Positions 8,390 to 17,976 are shown, numbered from the stretch's first letter. The stretch: DNA of 64,000 bases from Cellulophaga sp. HaHaR_3_176 (GCF_019021925.1 NZ_CP058990.1:372001-436000), one strand, 5' to 3'. The notes: generated from the letters alone by a model not told the origin. Made by a program: numbers and translations.

Positions 8390-11300
8390 ATGAAAATTAA
8401 AAAGGTATTAGTAGCAAATAGGGGTGAAATAGCAATTCGTATTTTTAGAGCTTGTGTAGAAATAGGCATTAAAACAGTTGGTATTTATACCTATGAAGAT
8501 CGATACTCTTTACATAGATATAAAGCAGATGAATGTTATCAAATTGGCGAAGAAAATGAACCACTAAAACCTTATTTAGATATCAATGCAATTATTAAAG
8601 TTGCAAAAGATAACGATATTGATGCTATACACCCAGGATATGGGTTTTTATCTGAAAATGCCAATTTTGCTCAGGCATGTGAAGATAATGACATCATTTT
8701 TATAGGACCCAAAGTATCTGTTTTAAAAGCTTTAGGTGATAAAATTACAGCAAAGGAAGTTGCTGTTGCAAATAATATACCTGTAATACAAAGTAGTGAT
8801 AAAGATTTAATAGAGGTTGAAGTAGCATTGTCTGAAGCAAAACGAATTGGTTTTCCTGTAATGCTGAAAGCAGCTTCTGGTGGTGGTGGTCGTGGTATGC
8901 GAGTTATCAGATCTGAAGAAGAATTAAGAAAAGGGTTTCCTGAAGCTCGAAGAGAATCATTAAATGCTTTTGGAGATGACACAGTTTTTTTAGAAAAATT
9001 TGTTGAAAATCCGAAGCATATAGAAATACAAATTGTAGCTGACTTGTATGGTAATATTGTTCATCTTTTTGAACGTGATTGTTCTGTACAACGTCGTTAC
9101 CAAAAAGTAATTGAGTTTGCGCCTTCTTTTGGTTTGCCACAAGAAACATTAAATAGCCTTTATACTCATGCAATAAATATCTGCAAAGCTGTAAATTATA
9201 ACAATATTGGTACTGTTGAATTTTTGGTTGATGATGACGGTAGTATCTATTTTATTGAGGTAAACCCAAGAGTGCAAGTTGAGCATACGGTAACAGAAAT
9301 GATTACGAATATTGATTTGATAAAAACTCAAATCTTTATTGCAGGTGGTTACAAGTTATCAGATGAACAAATAAAAATAGAAAGTCAAAAGTCTGTAAAA
9401 GTTACAGGTTACGCATTACAATGTAGAATTACAACAGAAGACCCTGCAAATGATTTTAAACCAGATTACGGGGTAGTTACTACGTACCGTAGTGCATCTG
9501 GTTTAGGTATTCGATTAGACGCGGGTAGCGTATATCAAGGCGTGGTAATTTCTCCATTTTTTGATTCTATGTTAGTTAAAGTTTCTGCTATAAGTAGAAC
9601 ATTAGATGGTTCTTGCCGAAAAATGCGTAGAGCATTGGCTGAATTCCGTATTCGTGGTGTTAAAACCAATATGGCTTTTTTAGATAATATTTTAAAACAT
9701 CAAACATTTAGAGATGGTGACGTTACGGTTAACTTTATTAAAAACGAACCGAGCCTTTTTGAATTTGTAGAGCCTCGAGATCGTGCAAATAAATTAGTAC
9801 ACTTTTTAGGTGATGTTATTGTAAATGGTAATCCTGATGTAAAAAAGAAAGATTCTAATCACGTTTTTTCAAAGCCTATAGTTCCTGCATTCCCTAAATT
9901 TGATCCATATCCAAAAGGGACAAAAGATTTATTGACAGAGTTAGGGCCTGAGAAATTTTCAGAATGGTTGAAAAATGAAAAGAAAGTTCATTTTACAGAT
10001 ACCACAATGCGTGATGCACACCAAAGTTTGCTTGCAACACGTATGCGTACTATAGATATGATGAAGGTAGCAGAAGGCTATGCTAAAAATCATCCTGAAA
10101 TTTTTAGTATGGAAGTTTGGGGAGGAGCTACTTTTGATGTTTGTTTACGTTTTTTACAAGAAAACCCATGGGAGCGCCTAGCTAGTTTGCGTAAAGCAAT
10201 GCCGAATGTATTATTGCAAATGCTTATTAGAGGATCAAACGGAGTAGGGTATAAAGCCTATCCAGATAATCTTATTGAAAAATTTGTAGAACAATCATGG
10301 GAAACAGGGGTTGATGTTTTTAGAATATTTGACTCTTTAAACTGGATGGAGTCTATAGCACCTTGCATTGAACATGTACGAACAAAAACAGGTGGTTTAG
10401 CGGAAGGTTCTATTTGTTATACGGGGGATATTTTAGATAAATCTAAAAGCAAATATGATTTAAAATACTACGTACAATTAGCGAAAGATATTGAAAATGC
10501 AGGAGCACATATTTTAGGAGTAAAAGATATGGCTGGTTTATTAAAACCATATGCCGCTTATGAATTAATTTCAGCTTTAAAATCTGAAATTAATATTCCT
10601 ATTCACCTACACACACACGATACATCATCAACACAGGCAGCAATGTATCTAAAAGCAGTAGAAGCTGGTGTTGATGTTGTAGACGTTGCTTTGGGAGGTT
10701 TGTCAGGCTTAACCTCTCAACCTAATTTTAATTCTGTAGTAGAAATGTTGCGTTACACAGATAGAGCAAACAATTTAAATACAGAAAAGTTAGCAGAATA
10801 TTCTAACTATTGGGAAACGGTTCGTAACTATTACTACACTTTTGAGTCTGGATTAAAATCTGGAACAGGTGAAGTCTATAATCATGAAATTCCGGGTGGA
10901 CAATATTCTAATTTAAAAGGGCAAGCCATTGCATTAGGGTTAGAAGATAAATTCCCGGAAATTACTAAAATGTACGGCGAAGTAAATCAGCTTTTTGGAG
11001 ATGTTGTAAAAGTTACTCCAAGCTCTAAAGTTGTTGGAGATATGGCGCAATATATGATCAGCAATAGCTTAACGGTTGATGATGTGTTGACTAAAGGCGA
11101 AAGTATTTCGTTTCCAGAATCTGTTAAAAGTTTCTTTAGAGGAGATCTAGGACAGCCTGTTGGAGGTTTTCCTAAAGAGTTGCAGAAAATTATCTTAAAA
11201 GATGAAATTCCGTACACAGAAAGACCAAATGCACATTTAGAACCTATAGATTTTGATAAGGAATTTAAATCTTTTAAAAGAAAGTTTAAAGCAGGTATGG

Positions 11301-11842
11301 GGCGTGATTTATTAATCACTGATTTCTTATCATACCAGTTATATCCAAAAGTTTTTACAGATGCATACAATAAGCATGTAAAGTACGGGAATGTAATGAG
11401 CATACCTACCAAAAATTTCTTCTACGGTATGGAAATAGGAGAAGAGATTATGGTTGAATTAGATAAAGGTAAAAATGTACTTATCTCATTAATGCTAAAA
11501 GGAGAGCCAGATGAATCTGGTAATGTTAGTATTTATTTTAAGGTAAACGGGCAGTTGCGAAATGTAGTGGTAAAAGATACTTCGGTAAAAGTAACTAAAA
11601 TTGAAAATGCGAAAGCAGATGCATCAAACCCAAAACAAATTGGGGCGCCATTACAAGGGTTATTGTCTAGTGTTTTAGTTAAAAAAGGACAAGAAGTAAA
11701 ACGGAATCAGCCGCTTTTTGTAATTGAAGCTATGAAAATGGAAACAACAGTAACAGCAACGGAAGAAGGTGTTGTAGAATCTGTTCAGTTATCAGGTGGA
11801 TCGTTGGTTAATTCTGATGATTTGGTTTTAACGTTAAAATAA
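8390..11842 (+). CDS. pyc: Pyruvate carboxylase
   Basis: 1150 residues, full length for a single-chain pyruvate carboxylase. In order: biotin carboxylase domain (about 1-455; KVLVANRGEIAIRIFRA, the Gly-rich ASGGGGRGMR, and EVNPRVQVEHTVTE), carboxyltransferase TIM barrel (about 530-800; DTTMRDAHQSLLATRMR and HLHTHDTS metal-binding His), PYC/OADA allosteric-linker region, and biotin carrier domain with the biotinylated Lys at K1116 in EAMKMETT. It makes oxaloacetate from pyruvate, bicarbonate and ATP. Its neighbour ppc makes the same product from PEP, so this is an anaplerotic locus. Confidence 0.98.
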   Translation: MKIKKVLVANRGEIAIRIFRACVEIGIKTVGIYTYEDRYSLHRYKADECYQIGEENEPLKPYLDINAIIKVAKDNDIDAIHPGYGFLSENANFAQACEDNDIIFIGPKVSVLKALGDKITAKEVAVANNIPVIQSSDKDLIEVEVALSEAKRIGFPVMLKAASGGGGRGMRVIRSEEELRKGFPEARRESLNAFGDDTVFLEKFVENPKHIEIQIVADLYGNIVHLFERDCSVQRRYQKVIEFAPSFGLPQETLNSLYTHAINICKAVNYNNIGTVEFLVDDDGSIYFIEVNPRVQVEHTVTEMITNIDLIKTQIFIAGGYKLSDEQIKIESQKSVKVTGYALQCRITTEDPANDFKPDYGVVTTYRSASGLGIRLDAGSVYQGVVISPFFDSMLVKVSAISRTLDGSCRKMRRALAEFRIRGVKTNMAFLDNILKHQTFRDGDVTVNFIKNEPSLFEFVEPRDRANKLVHFLGDVIVNGNPDVKKKDSNHVFSKPIVPAFPKFDPYPKGTKDLLTELGPEKFSEWLKNEKKVHFTDTTMRDAHQSLLATRMRTIDMMKVAEGYAKNHPEIFSMEVWGGATFDVCLRFLQENPWERLASLRKAMPNVLLQMLIRGSNGVGYKAYPDNLIEKFVEQSWETGVDVFRIFDSLNWMESIAPCIEHVRTKTGGLAEGSICYTGDILDKSKSKYDLKYYVQLAKDIENAGAHILGVKDMAGLLKPYAAYELISALKSEINIPIHLHTHDTSSTQAAMYLKAVEAGVDVVDVALGGLSGLTSQPNFNSVVEMLRYTDRANNLNTEKLAEYSNYWETVRNYYYTFESGLKSGTGEVYNHEIPGGQYSNLKGQAIALGLEDKFPEITKMYGEVNQLFGDVVKVTPSSKVVGDMAQYMISNSLTVDDVLTKGESISFPESVKSFFRGDLGQPVGGFPKELQKIILKDEIPYTERPNAHLEPIDFDKEFKSFKRKFKAGMGRDLLITDFLSYQLYPKVFTDAYNKHVKYGNVMSIPTKNFFYGMEIGEEIMVELDKGKNVLISLMLKGEPDESGNVSIYFKVNGQLRNVVVKDTSVKVTKIENAKADASNPKQIGAPLQGLLSSVLVKKGQEVKRNQPLFVIEAMKMETTVTATEEGVVESVQLSGGSLVNSDDLVLTLK

Positions 11843-11950
11843 TACCTTTTGTTTTTAGACAAACGGAGGTTTTAATTCAAGTAGATTATACTACTGGAGT
11901 TAAAAATTAAATAATTAAAAATAATTTTAGATTTAGTAATCATAAAACAT

Positions 11951-14497
11951 ATGAAAGAAATACAACGGTTAGAGGAGTTTAAAAAATCGGTTAATAATAA
12001 ATTTAATGTTTATAATAGTTTATTTTTAAACTTACCCTATCGACATATTGAGAATGTAGGTATGGTAATTCCTTTAATGTTAGATCAATGTCAGAAAGGA
12101 TTAAAATCAGGTCAAAATCCAAAAGAAATTTTAGAAGCTTTCTTTGAGAATTTTATGACTATAGATTCAGAAAAGGATCGAATAGATTTTATGTTTCGTA
12201 TTATACAGTATGTAGAGCGCCAAGTGGTATTATACGATAGTGTTGAAGATGCCGCATTTCCTAAACTGTACAAGCACAGTAATAACTTAGCAATTAAAGA
12301 TTATTCTGAATTAGTTGATAAAAATAAAAGTTGGGATAAAGTTTCAGATCATTTATCTAATTTTAGTGCTCGTTTAGTACTAACAGCTCACCCTACACAA
12401 TTTTATACTCCAGCTGTATTAGATATTATTTCAGAATTGAGAACATTAATTTTAGAAGATAGGATAGATGATATAGATATTGCTTTACAGCAATTAGGAC
12501 TTACTTCTTTGATCAATTCTAAAAAACCAACACCATTAGATGAAGCTAAAAATATCATCTATATATTAAGAAATGTATATTATGACGCTGTTGGGGAGTT
12601 ATACGCTTATTTGAAAAGAAATATTAATAATTCTGAATTTGAGAATTATAATATTATGAAGCTAGGTTTCTGGCCAGGAGGAGACCGTGATGGAAACCCA
12701 TTTGTAACAGCAGACATCACCAATGACGTGGCTGATGAGCTTCGTGTTACATTAATGAAATGTTATTATAATGATCTTAAAAAACTTCAAAAAAGACTTA
12801 CGTTTAGTGGGTTGCAAGATGATATAAATAAATTGAGATCTAATTTATATACTGCAATGTTTAATCCAAACAAACGCGTAGGATATCAAGATATAATAGG
12901 ACCTTTAAATGAAATAAGAATTGTATTAGTAGAAAAATATCATTCTTTATATTTAGAAGAATTAGACTATTTTATAGATAAAGTAAAAATCTTCAAAACT
13001 CATTTTGCGACGCTTGATATCCGTCAAGATCATAGTATGCATATAAAAGTTATTACTGAGGTTTTAACTAAAAACAACCTTATAAAAGAAAGTTTAGATG
13101 AGCTTTCGGAAGCAGAATTAATTGATATTCTTTTACATAAAAATATCGATTTGAAAAATGGTGATTATAAAGAAGAAATTACAAATGAGACTATTAAGAA
13201 TGTTTTGCAATTAAAATCGATTCAAGAAAAGAATGGAGAAGAAGGTTGTAATCGTTACATTATTAGTAACTCTGAAGATATTTTTTCTGTATTGTTTGTT
13301 TTTGCATTATTCAAATGGTGTGGTTGGGATGAAAAAGAAATAAGTTTTGACATAGTGCCTCTTTTTGAAACGATGAAAGGAATGGATGAGTCAGAAGGTA
13401 TCATGCAACAATTGTTTGATATGCCAGAATATATGGCACATGTAAAACAACGTTCTGAAAAACAAACAATGATGTTAGGGTTTTCTGATGGTACAAAAGA
13501 TGGAGGGTATTTAAAAGCTAACTGGTCTATTTTAAAAACCAAAGAAAGTTTATCAGGTGTTTGTGATAAAAATAATATAAAAGCAATATTTTTTGATGGT
13601 CGTGGTGGACCACCAGCACGTGGAGGAGGAAAAACACACCGTTTTTATGCTGCGCAAACAAAAGATATAGCAAACAACGAAATTCAATTAACAATACAAG
13701 GGCAGACGATTACGAGTACATATGGTACTAAAGAACAATTTATTTATAATTGTGAGCAACTTTTAACAGCAGGATTATCTAATAATTTTTATGGCGATGA
13801 TAATGTTATTACAACAAGTCAAAGAGAATTAATAGAGCAACTTTCTGAATTGAGTTTTGAAAAGTATGATGACCTTAAGCATCATGATAAATTTATGTCG
13901 TACTTAGAAAATATGAGTACGCTTAAATATTACACGAAAGCAAATATTGGTAGTAGACCTGGTAAAAGAGGTAATAAGGCAAAATTAGAACTTTCTGATC
14001 TTAGAGCTATATCATTTGTTGGTTCATGGAGTCAATTGAAACAAAATGTTCCAGGTTACTTTGGCTTAGGTACCGCTATCAAGGCAATAAAGGATGAGGG
14101 CAGAATGGAAGAGGTAAAAGGTCTATATAAAAATGTTCCAGTATTTAGAGCATTAATGTCTAATAGTATGATGGCTTTATCAAAATGTTATTTTGAGTTG
14201 ACAGCATATATGAAAGAAGATCCTGAGTATGGAGAGTTCTGGGTGATTCTTAAAAATGAATACGATTTATCTAAAGCAATGCTTTTAGAAATTTCAGGAA
14301 TGGAAATATTAATGGAGCAGGAAGCTATTTCTCGTGAATCTATTAAAATTCGCGAAAACATTGTTCTACCTCTTTTAGTAATTCAACAATATGCATTACA
14401 GAAAATTGGTGAAGATTCTTCATTTAAAGAGTTGTATGAAAAAATTGTAACTCGTTCTCTTTACGGTAATATTAACGCGAGTCGTAATTCAGCTTAA
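11951..14497 (+). CDS. ppc: Phosphoenolpyruvate carboxylase
   Basis: 848 residues, slightly shorter than the E. coli enzyme (883). Catalytic signatures: TAHPTQF (catalytic His) near residue 144, GFSDGTKDGGY (the GYSDSGKDAG equivalent) near 518, and FFDGRGGPPARGGG (the mobile Gly-rich loop). It converts PEP and bicarbonate to oxaloacetate. The C-terminus reads NASRNSA rather than the near-invariant QNTG of proteobacterial and plant enzymes; this is probably a subfamily trait. It follows pyc by 108 bp with no terminator that I can see between them, so co-transcription is plausible. Confidence 0.97.
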   Translation: MKEIQRLEEFKKSVNNKFNVYNSLFLNLPYRHIENVGMVIPLMLDQCQKGLKSGQNPKEILEAFFENFMTIDSEKDRIDFMFRIIQYVERQVVLYDSVEDAAFPKLYKHSNNLAIKDYSELVDKNKSWDKVSDHLSNFSARLVLTAHPTQFYTPAVLDIISELRTLILEDRIDDIDIALQQLGLTSLINSKKPTPLDEAKNIIYILRNVYYDAVGELYAYLKRNINNSEFENYNIMKLGFWPGGDRDGNPFVTADITNDVADELRVTLMKCYYNDLKKLQKRLTFSGLQDDINKLRSNLYTAMFNPNKRVGYQDIIGPLNEIRIVLVEKYHSLYLEELDYFIDKVKIFKTHFATLDIRQDHSMHIKVITEVLTKNNLIKESLDELSEAELIDILLHKNIDLKNGDYKEEITNETIKNVLQLKSIQEKNGEEGCNRYIISNSEDIFSVLFVFALFKWCGWDEKEISFDIVPLFETMKGMDESEGIMQQLFDMPEYMAHVKQRSEKQTMMLGFSDGTKDGGYLKANWSILKTKESLSGVCDKNNIKAIFFDGRGGPPARGGGKTHRFYAAQTKDIANNEIQLTIQGQTITSTYGTKEQFIYNCEQLLTAGLSNNFYGDDNVITTSQRELIEQLSELSFEKYDDLKHHDKFMSYLENMSTLKYYTKANIGSRPGKRGNKAKLELSDLRAISFVGSWSQLKQNVPGYFGLGTAIKAIKDEGRMEEVKGLYKNVPVFRALMSNSMMALSKCYFELTAYMKEDPEYGEFWVILKNEYDLSKAMLLEISGMEILMEQEAISRESIKIRENIVLPLLVIQQYALQKIGEDSSFKELYEKIVTRSLYGNINASRNSA

Positions 14498-14524
14498 GTA
14501 TAAAATACATTTATAATACGTTAT

Positions 14525-14561
14525 AAAAACCTGTACTCTTTTATAGAGTACAGGTTTTTTT
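14525..14561 (+). terminator. Terminator of ppc
   Basis: A 15-bp perfect stem (14525-14539 with 14545-14559, core ACCTGTACTCT) is followed by a T run. It closes the pyc-ppc unit. Confidence 0.93.
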
Positions 14562-14577
14562 ATACTCTTTTTTGAAT

Positions 14578-14608
14578 TTTGGTAAGATTAAGAAAATTGA
14601 TAAATTTG
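14578..14608 (+). promoter_or_regulatory. Consensus promoter abutting the next start codon
   Basis: TTTG at 14578-14581 and TAAATTTG at 14601-14608 are spaced by exactly 19 bp, a perfect Bacteroidota promoter. The -7 element ends only 3 nt before the ATG at 14612, so the transcript would begin at or next to the start codon (leaderless). Confidence 0.65.
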
Positions 14609-14611
14609 ACT

Positions 14612-15337
14612 ATGTTATATTATTTAGGTATTGCTTTGCAAATATTTTGTGTATATCACTGTTACACAAATCGTAATTCTTATTATTGGATTATGGCAAT
14701 CATTTTTCTTCCTTTAGTAGGGGCTTTGTTGTACCTTTTTATGAATGTATTTAATAAAAAAGATCTTGATAAAGTACAAGATGGTTTTACGGCAGTTATA
14801 AACCCCACGAAAAAAATAAAAGATTTAGAGAAAAAATTTAAATTTTCAAATACATTTAAAAACCAAGTTGCCTTAGCAGATTGTTATTTAGAGAGTAATA
14901 TGTTAAATGATGCTATTTTAAATTATGAAAGTTCTTTAAAAGAGATGTTTTATAACGATTACCATGTAATTTCAAAACTGATAGAAGCTTATTACCAAAA
15001 GTGTGATTATGAAAAAGTAAGACAGTATGCCGAAAGAGTTACTGATGATATTAAGTTTAAAAAATCTAAAGGAGCATTTTATTATAGTTTAGCTCTTGAG
15101 AAATTAGGAGATATTGAAAAGTCAGAAATGATACTCAATCAATTCGATGCTCCTTATGCTAACTATTTAGAGCGACTTGAGCTAAGTAAGTTTTATATAA
15201 GAAACTCAAAATTAGATCAAGCAAAATTAATTTTGAATGAAATTTTAGTTGAAGCAGAAGGAATGTCTAAACAAAATCTTAAACAAAATAAAGTATTGAT
15301 TAGAAGTGCTAAAGAATTGTTAGAGAGCTTTTCATGA
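14612..15337 (+). CDS. Membrane-anchored TPR-like protein
   Basis: 241 residues from the ATG at 14612; an in-frame TTG at 14579 lies inside the promoter and is unlikely. Two membrane helices (about 2-18, LYYLGIALQIFCVYHC, and 24-42, IMAIIFLPLVGALLYLF) resemble the short N-terminal anchor of cardiolipin-synthase-like proteins. A soluble alpha-helical part of TPR-type repeats follows (LADCYLESNMLNDAILNYE, YYSLALEKLGDIEKSE, SKFYIRNSKLDQAKLI). Likely a scaffold for protein-protein contacts at the inner membrane; function unknown. Its stop overlaps the next gene's start (ATGA). Confidence 0.75.
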   Translation: MLYYLGIALQIFCVYHCYTNRNSYYWIMAIIFLPLVGALLYLFMNVFNKKDLDKVQDGFTAVINPTKKIKDLEKKFKFSNTFKNQVALADCYLESNMLNDAILNYESSLKEMFYNDYHVISKLIEAYYQKCDYEKVRQYAERVTDDIKFKKSKGAFYYSLALEKLGDIEKSEMILNQFDAPYANYLERLELSKFYIRNSKLDQAKLILNEILVEAEGMSKQNLKQNKVLIRSAKELLESFS

Positions 15338-15990
15338 TATTTAAACACATCCACCCATACGAACCTTTTTTATTTAAAGAAGCAACAAAATTAATTGTAG
15401 GCACATTACCACCACCAAGGTTTACTTCAGGAGATTTAAAAGAAGGTGATGTCAATTTTTGCTATGGTAGTAGAGATGGTCAATTGTGGCCTATTTTAGA
15501 TCGTATTTTTAATCTCGATTTAGAATTTAAAACAACGTACACAGCAATTGAACAACGCAAGCAATTTTTAAGAAATAGAAAAATAGGTATTTGCGATATT
15601 GTAGAGCGCGCAGAGCGTTCAAAAATTGACGCATCTGATTTGGGAATGCAAAATATTAGACTTCGCAATTTAATTGGCTATATAAAAGAATTTACAAAAG
15701 TCGATACCTTATTATTTACAGGAGGTAATAGTAAAAATGGCCCTGAATATTTTTTCAGAAAACATTTAAAAGAACATCAAATTAAATTAGAAGTGGTGTC
15801 AGGTATAGTACCTCGTATACATCAGTTTAAATTAGGCAGTAGAGTTGTCAAAACAATTTCTTTAACGGCGCCTTCAGGTGCTGCAAATAGGGCAGTAGGT
15901 AGTTTAGATGCATATAAGATGATGAAAAATAAAAACCCGAAATTCAATACTATTGATTTTCGGATTTTACAGTATAAAAATTATTTTTAA
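15334..15990 (+). CDS. Uracil-DNA glycosylase superfamily protein
   Basis: 218 residues with the UDG-fold pattern: VGTLPPPRF near residue 23 (the motif-1 region that holds the water-activating or uracil-binding residues), CYGSRDGQLWPIL (motif-2 region), and SLTAPSGAANRAVG near residue 182, where the DNA-leucine-loop motif lies in this superfamily. Related family members remove uracil or hypoxanthine from DNA; substrate and activity are inferred. It overlaps the TPR gene by 4 bp and so is translationally coupled. It ends 5 bp from the convergent outer-membrane protein gene, with no visible terminator between. Confidence 0.7.
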   Translation: MIFKHIHPYEPFLFKEATKLIVGTLPPPRFTSGDLKEGDVNFCYGSRDGQLWPILDRIFNLDLEFKTTYTAIEQRKQFLRNRKIGICDIVERAERSKIDASDLGMQNIRLRNLIGYIKEFTKVDTLLFTGGNSKNGPEYFFRKHLKEHQIKLEVVSGIVPRIHQFKLGSRVVKTISLTAPSGAANRAVGSLDAYKMMKNKNPKFNTIDFRILQYKNYF

Positions 15991-15995
15991 TCGTA

Positions 15996-16859
15996 CTAAA
16001 ATTCAACAGCTAACCCAAGAGAGAATGTTGCACCGTCATATATGTTTTTTCTATTAACTAAAATATCCGTATAGTCTGAGTATGCAGCTACAAGACTATA
16101 TTTTTCATTAAATTTATATACACCATTAAAACCAAAAGAAGTAAAAGTGGTGCCTTCTCCGTATAAGAATGAAGAGTTTTGATTATTATCAGAACCTGAA
16201 GATAGTTTTTCTTGTATTTTAAGTTTTCCGATAAGATAAAATTTGTCTAAAAATAAATGACCTAATTCAGCACCTGCTTGTATTTGATTGCTAAATGATT
16301 CTGTTCTGAAATTTACTCCAGAGTAAATACTTCCATATGTTTTTCCATTAGGAAAAGAATGTGATGCAATTAAATTTGTCCAGATATTAAATTCACCATC
16401 AGAGGTTGGTAAGTTTATAGTATTAATTTGCCCAAAATCATCAGGTTGTTTTGCAGTTGCAAAATTTACACCATCGTTTGTTGGTATATCTAAATCAACC
16501 TGTATAGCAATAGGTGTTTCCTTAAATATGCGATATTTAAAACCAAGTTTAACACTACCGATGCCCGCAACAGTTTCTGTTGTGCTAAAGCTATTCAAAA
16601 CAACAGCAGGAACATCTAAAATTGTAGTTAAACGGTCTGTAATGCCATACTCACCGTATAAAGAAATATTATGGGTATTAAATGTGCTACCTTCATCAGA
16701 AAGTGACCCAGTGGTCGTGTAATAATTGTGTGAAGAAAAAGTTGAAGCAGTAAGTTGTCCATAAAAACCTTTAGCTTCTCTAGTCCAACCACTTTGTGCG
16801 TTAATTTTAAATGTTATTAAGAATAACATAAAGGCTATTAAAAATATGTTTCTTTTCAT
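15996..16859 (-). CDS. Outer-membrane beta-barrel-like protein
   Basis: 287 residues from the ATG at 16859, which starts a clean signal peptide (MKRNIFLIAFMLFLITFKINAQ region, cleavage after NAQ). The mature part alternates polar and aromatic residues, with strands ending in Tyr/Phe and a C-terminal Phe (GLAVEF), as in outer-membrane barrels. An upstream in-frame ATG at 16895 would bury the signal peptide and was rejected. No specific family recognised. It may form a unit with the DM13 lipoprotein upstream, although a terminator separates them. Confidence 0.7.
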   Translation of the reverse strand: MKRNIFLIAFMLFLITFKINAQSGWTREAKGFYGQLTASTFSSHNYYTTTGSLSDEGSTFNTHNISLYGEYGITDRLTTILDVPAVVLNSFSTTETVAGIGSVKLGFKYRIFKETPIAIQVDLDIPTNDGVNFATAKQPDDFGQINTINLPTSDGEFNIWTNLIASHSFPNGKTYGSIYSGVNFRTESFSNQIQAGAELGHLFLDKFYLIGKLKIQEKLSSGSDNNQNSSFLYGEGTTFTSFGFNGVYKFNEKYSLVAAYSDYTDILVNRKNIYDGATFSLGLAVEF

Positions 16860-16917
16860 TTCTGCTTTTTTTGCGTTTTGTATGTATAAAGTCAATTACT
16901 TTAGACTTAAAAAATAG

Positions 16918-16968
16918 AACACCCTTGTGTAAACATATAAAAAGTTTTAAGCTTACTTTAAGGGTGTT
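16918..16968 (-). terminator. Terminator of the DM13 lipoprotein gene
   Basis: AACACCCTT at 16918-16926 pairs with AAGGGTGTT at 16960-16968. Read on the minus strand the hairpin is followed by a T-rich tail (TCTATTTTTT). The 33-nt loop is long, which lowers confidence. Confidence 0.6.
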
Positions 16969-16981
16969 TATAATTATATTA

Positions 16982-17464
16982 TTAGTTTAATTCAGCGTTT
17001 CCGAAAGGAATGTTAGCTGTTGCACACCATAAAATTATATGAGTATATTTTGCGTCAGGAGCTTCAGTTAATTTGATGAATTTTTCACCATTGGCACTTA
17101 CGTTACCAATCAACATAAGTTCTGGGTTTCCATTTCCTGGGTCTGGAGTATATACTGAAGATGTAGATAAAAAGATACCTACAGTACCAGTACCTAATTC
17201 TGTTGTAAAGTCACTTCCAAAATGAACGAAATTAGAACTATCAGTATCTGTTCCTACTTCTACGGTACCAGCAGTTGGTGTTCCGTTTTCTGCAACAAAA
17301 CTACCTGCACTTACTACAGTTAAATCTCCATTAGGTAAAGATGAATCAACGATTACTGTTTCTATTATTGTTTCAGTTTCGTTATCATCATCAGAACAGC
17401 TAACTGTTAACATAAAAATTGATACAAATGCTACTTTAGAGATTAAATAAAATCCTTTTTTCAT
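16982..17464 (-). CDS. DM13-domain lipoprotein
   Basis: 160 residues. The signal ends in a lipobox (LTVSC, Cys at about 23) followed by an Asp-rich spacer (SDDDNETE), typical of surface or outer-membrane lipoproteins of Bacteroidota. The rest fits a DM13 domain: AGSFVAENGTPTAGTVEVG, HFGSDFTTELGTGTVGIFLST, and the C-terminal HIILWCATANIPFGNAEL with its single Cys. DM13 domains are proposed to be redox or electron-transfer modules with one conserved Cys; that role is not proven here. Confidence 0.75.
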   Translation of the reverse strand: MKKGFYLISKVAFVSIFMLTVSCSDDDNETETIIETVIVDSSLPNGDLTVVSAGSFVAENGTPTAGTVEVGTDTDSSNFVHFGSDFTTELGTGTVGIFLSTSSVYTPDPGNGNPELMLIGNVSANGEKFIKLTEAPDAKYTHIILWCATANIPFGNAELN

Positions 17465-17687
17465 AATAATTTACTTTATAATTAATTAAATTGTTTTTTA
17501 AATTGGTAGAGTTAATTGCCTCTTCCAATCTTACATCGACAAACTTATAGGTAATAAATCACGGAAATATCACAGAAATATAAAGAAAGAATTATGAGTA
17601 GCTATCTTGCTGTAATTGAAATGTTTTAAAGTTAAAAATTAATTGATAAGTGAGGTGAATATTAAATAGCGCGTTCTTTAAATAAAA

Positions 17688-17721
17688 AAAGCCACAATTT
17701 CAAATATGAAATTGTGGCTTT
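17688..17721 (-). terminator. Hairpin terminator downstream of a tiny ORF
   Basis: A 14-bp perfect stem (core GCCACAATTTC, 17691-17701, with 17708-17718) has a 6-nt loop and A/T tracts on both sides. It lies just downstream of the 46-codon ORF on the minus strand and supports that ORF being transcribed. Confidence 0.85.
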
Positions 17722-17739
17722 AAAAAACAACATAATAAA

Positions 17740-17880
17740 CTATCTTTTGTTTTGTTGGTTTTTTATAGTTTGTTTTTCTATGTCAAACTTATTTGTTTTT
17801 TGACTTGTGTTGCCAGTTGGGTTTGTAGGGTTTGTTTGTTTTACTTTTCTTTTCAACCTTTTATTATCTATAATTCCCAT
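17740..17880 (-). CDS. Hypothetical 46-aa basic protein
   Basis: ATG at 17880 to TAG at 17740. The product is Lys/Asn/Gln/Thr-rich (starts MGIIDNKRLKRKVKQTNP) with no membrane helix or known motif. Support for it being real is its own downstream terminator and its position in an otherwise empty gap between the M20 peptidase and the DM13 gene. It could also be the 3' part of a small RNA or a leftover. It lies 97 bp downstream of the M20 gene. Apart from this ORF, 17465-17976 holds only the terminator. Confidence 0.4.
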   Translation of the reverse strand: MGIIDNKRLKRKVKQTNPTNPTGNTSQKTNKFDIEKQTIKNQQNKR

Positions 17881-17976
17881 AGTTATATCTTTTTTTATAT
17901 TTGAATACCAAGATATGAAGAAGATGCTTTTTTCTCCGTTAAGGCAATTGTAAAGCTTTGTTATAAGCTTGTTAAA

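Noticed and set aside
11863..11870. CGGAGGT-like SD near ppc
   Set aside because: It lies about 80 nt before the ppc start, too far to act in initiation.
14579..14611. Upstream TTG start for the TPR membrane protein
   Set aside because: It lies within the consensus promoter; the ATG at 14612 starts the membrane helix directly.
16860..16895. Longer N-terminus for the outer-membrane protein
   Set aside because: It would put 12 charged or polar residues ahead of a clean signal peptide starting at the ATG at 16859.
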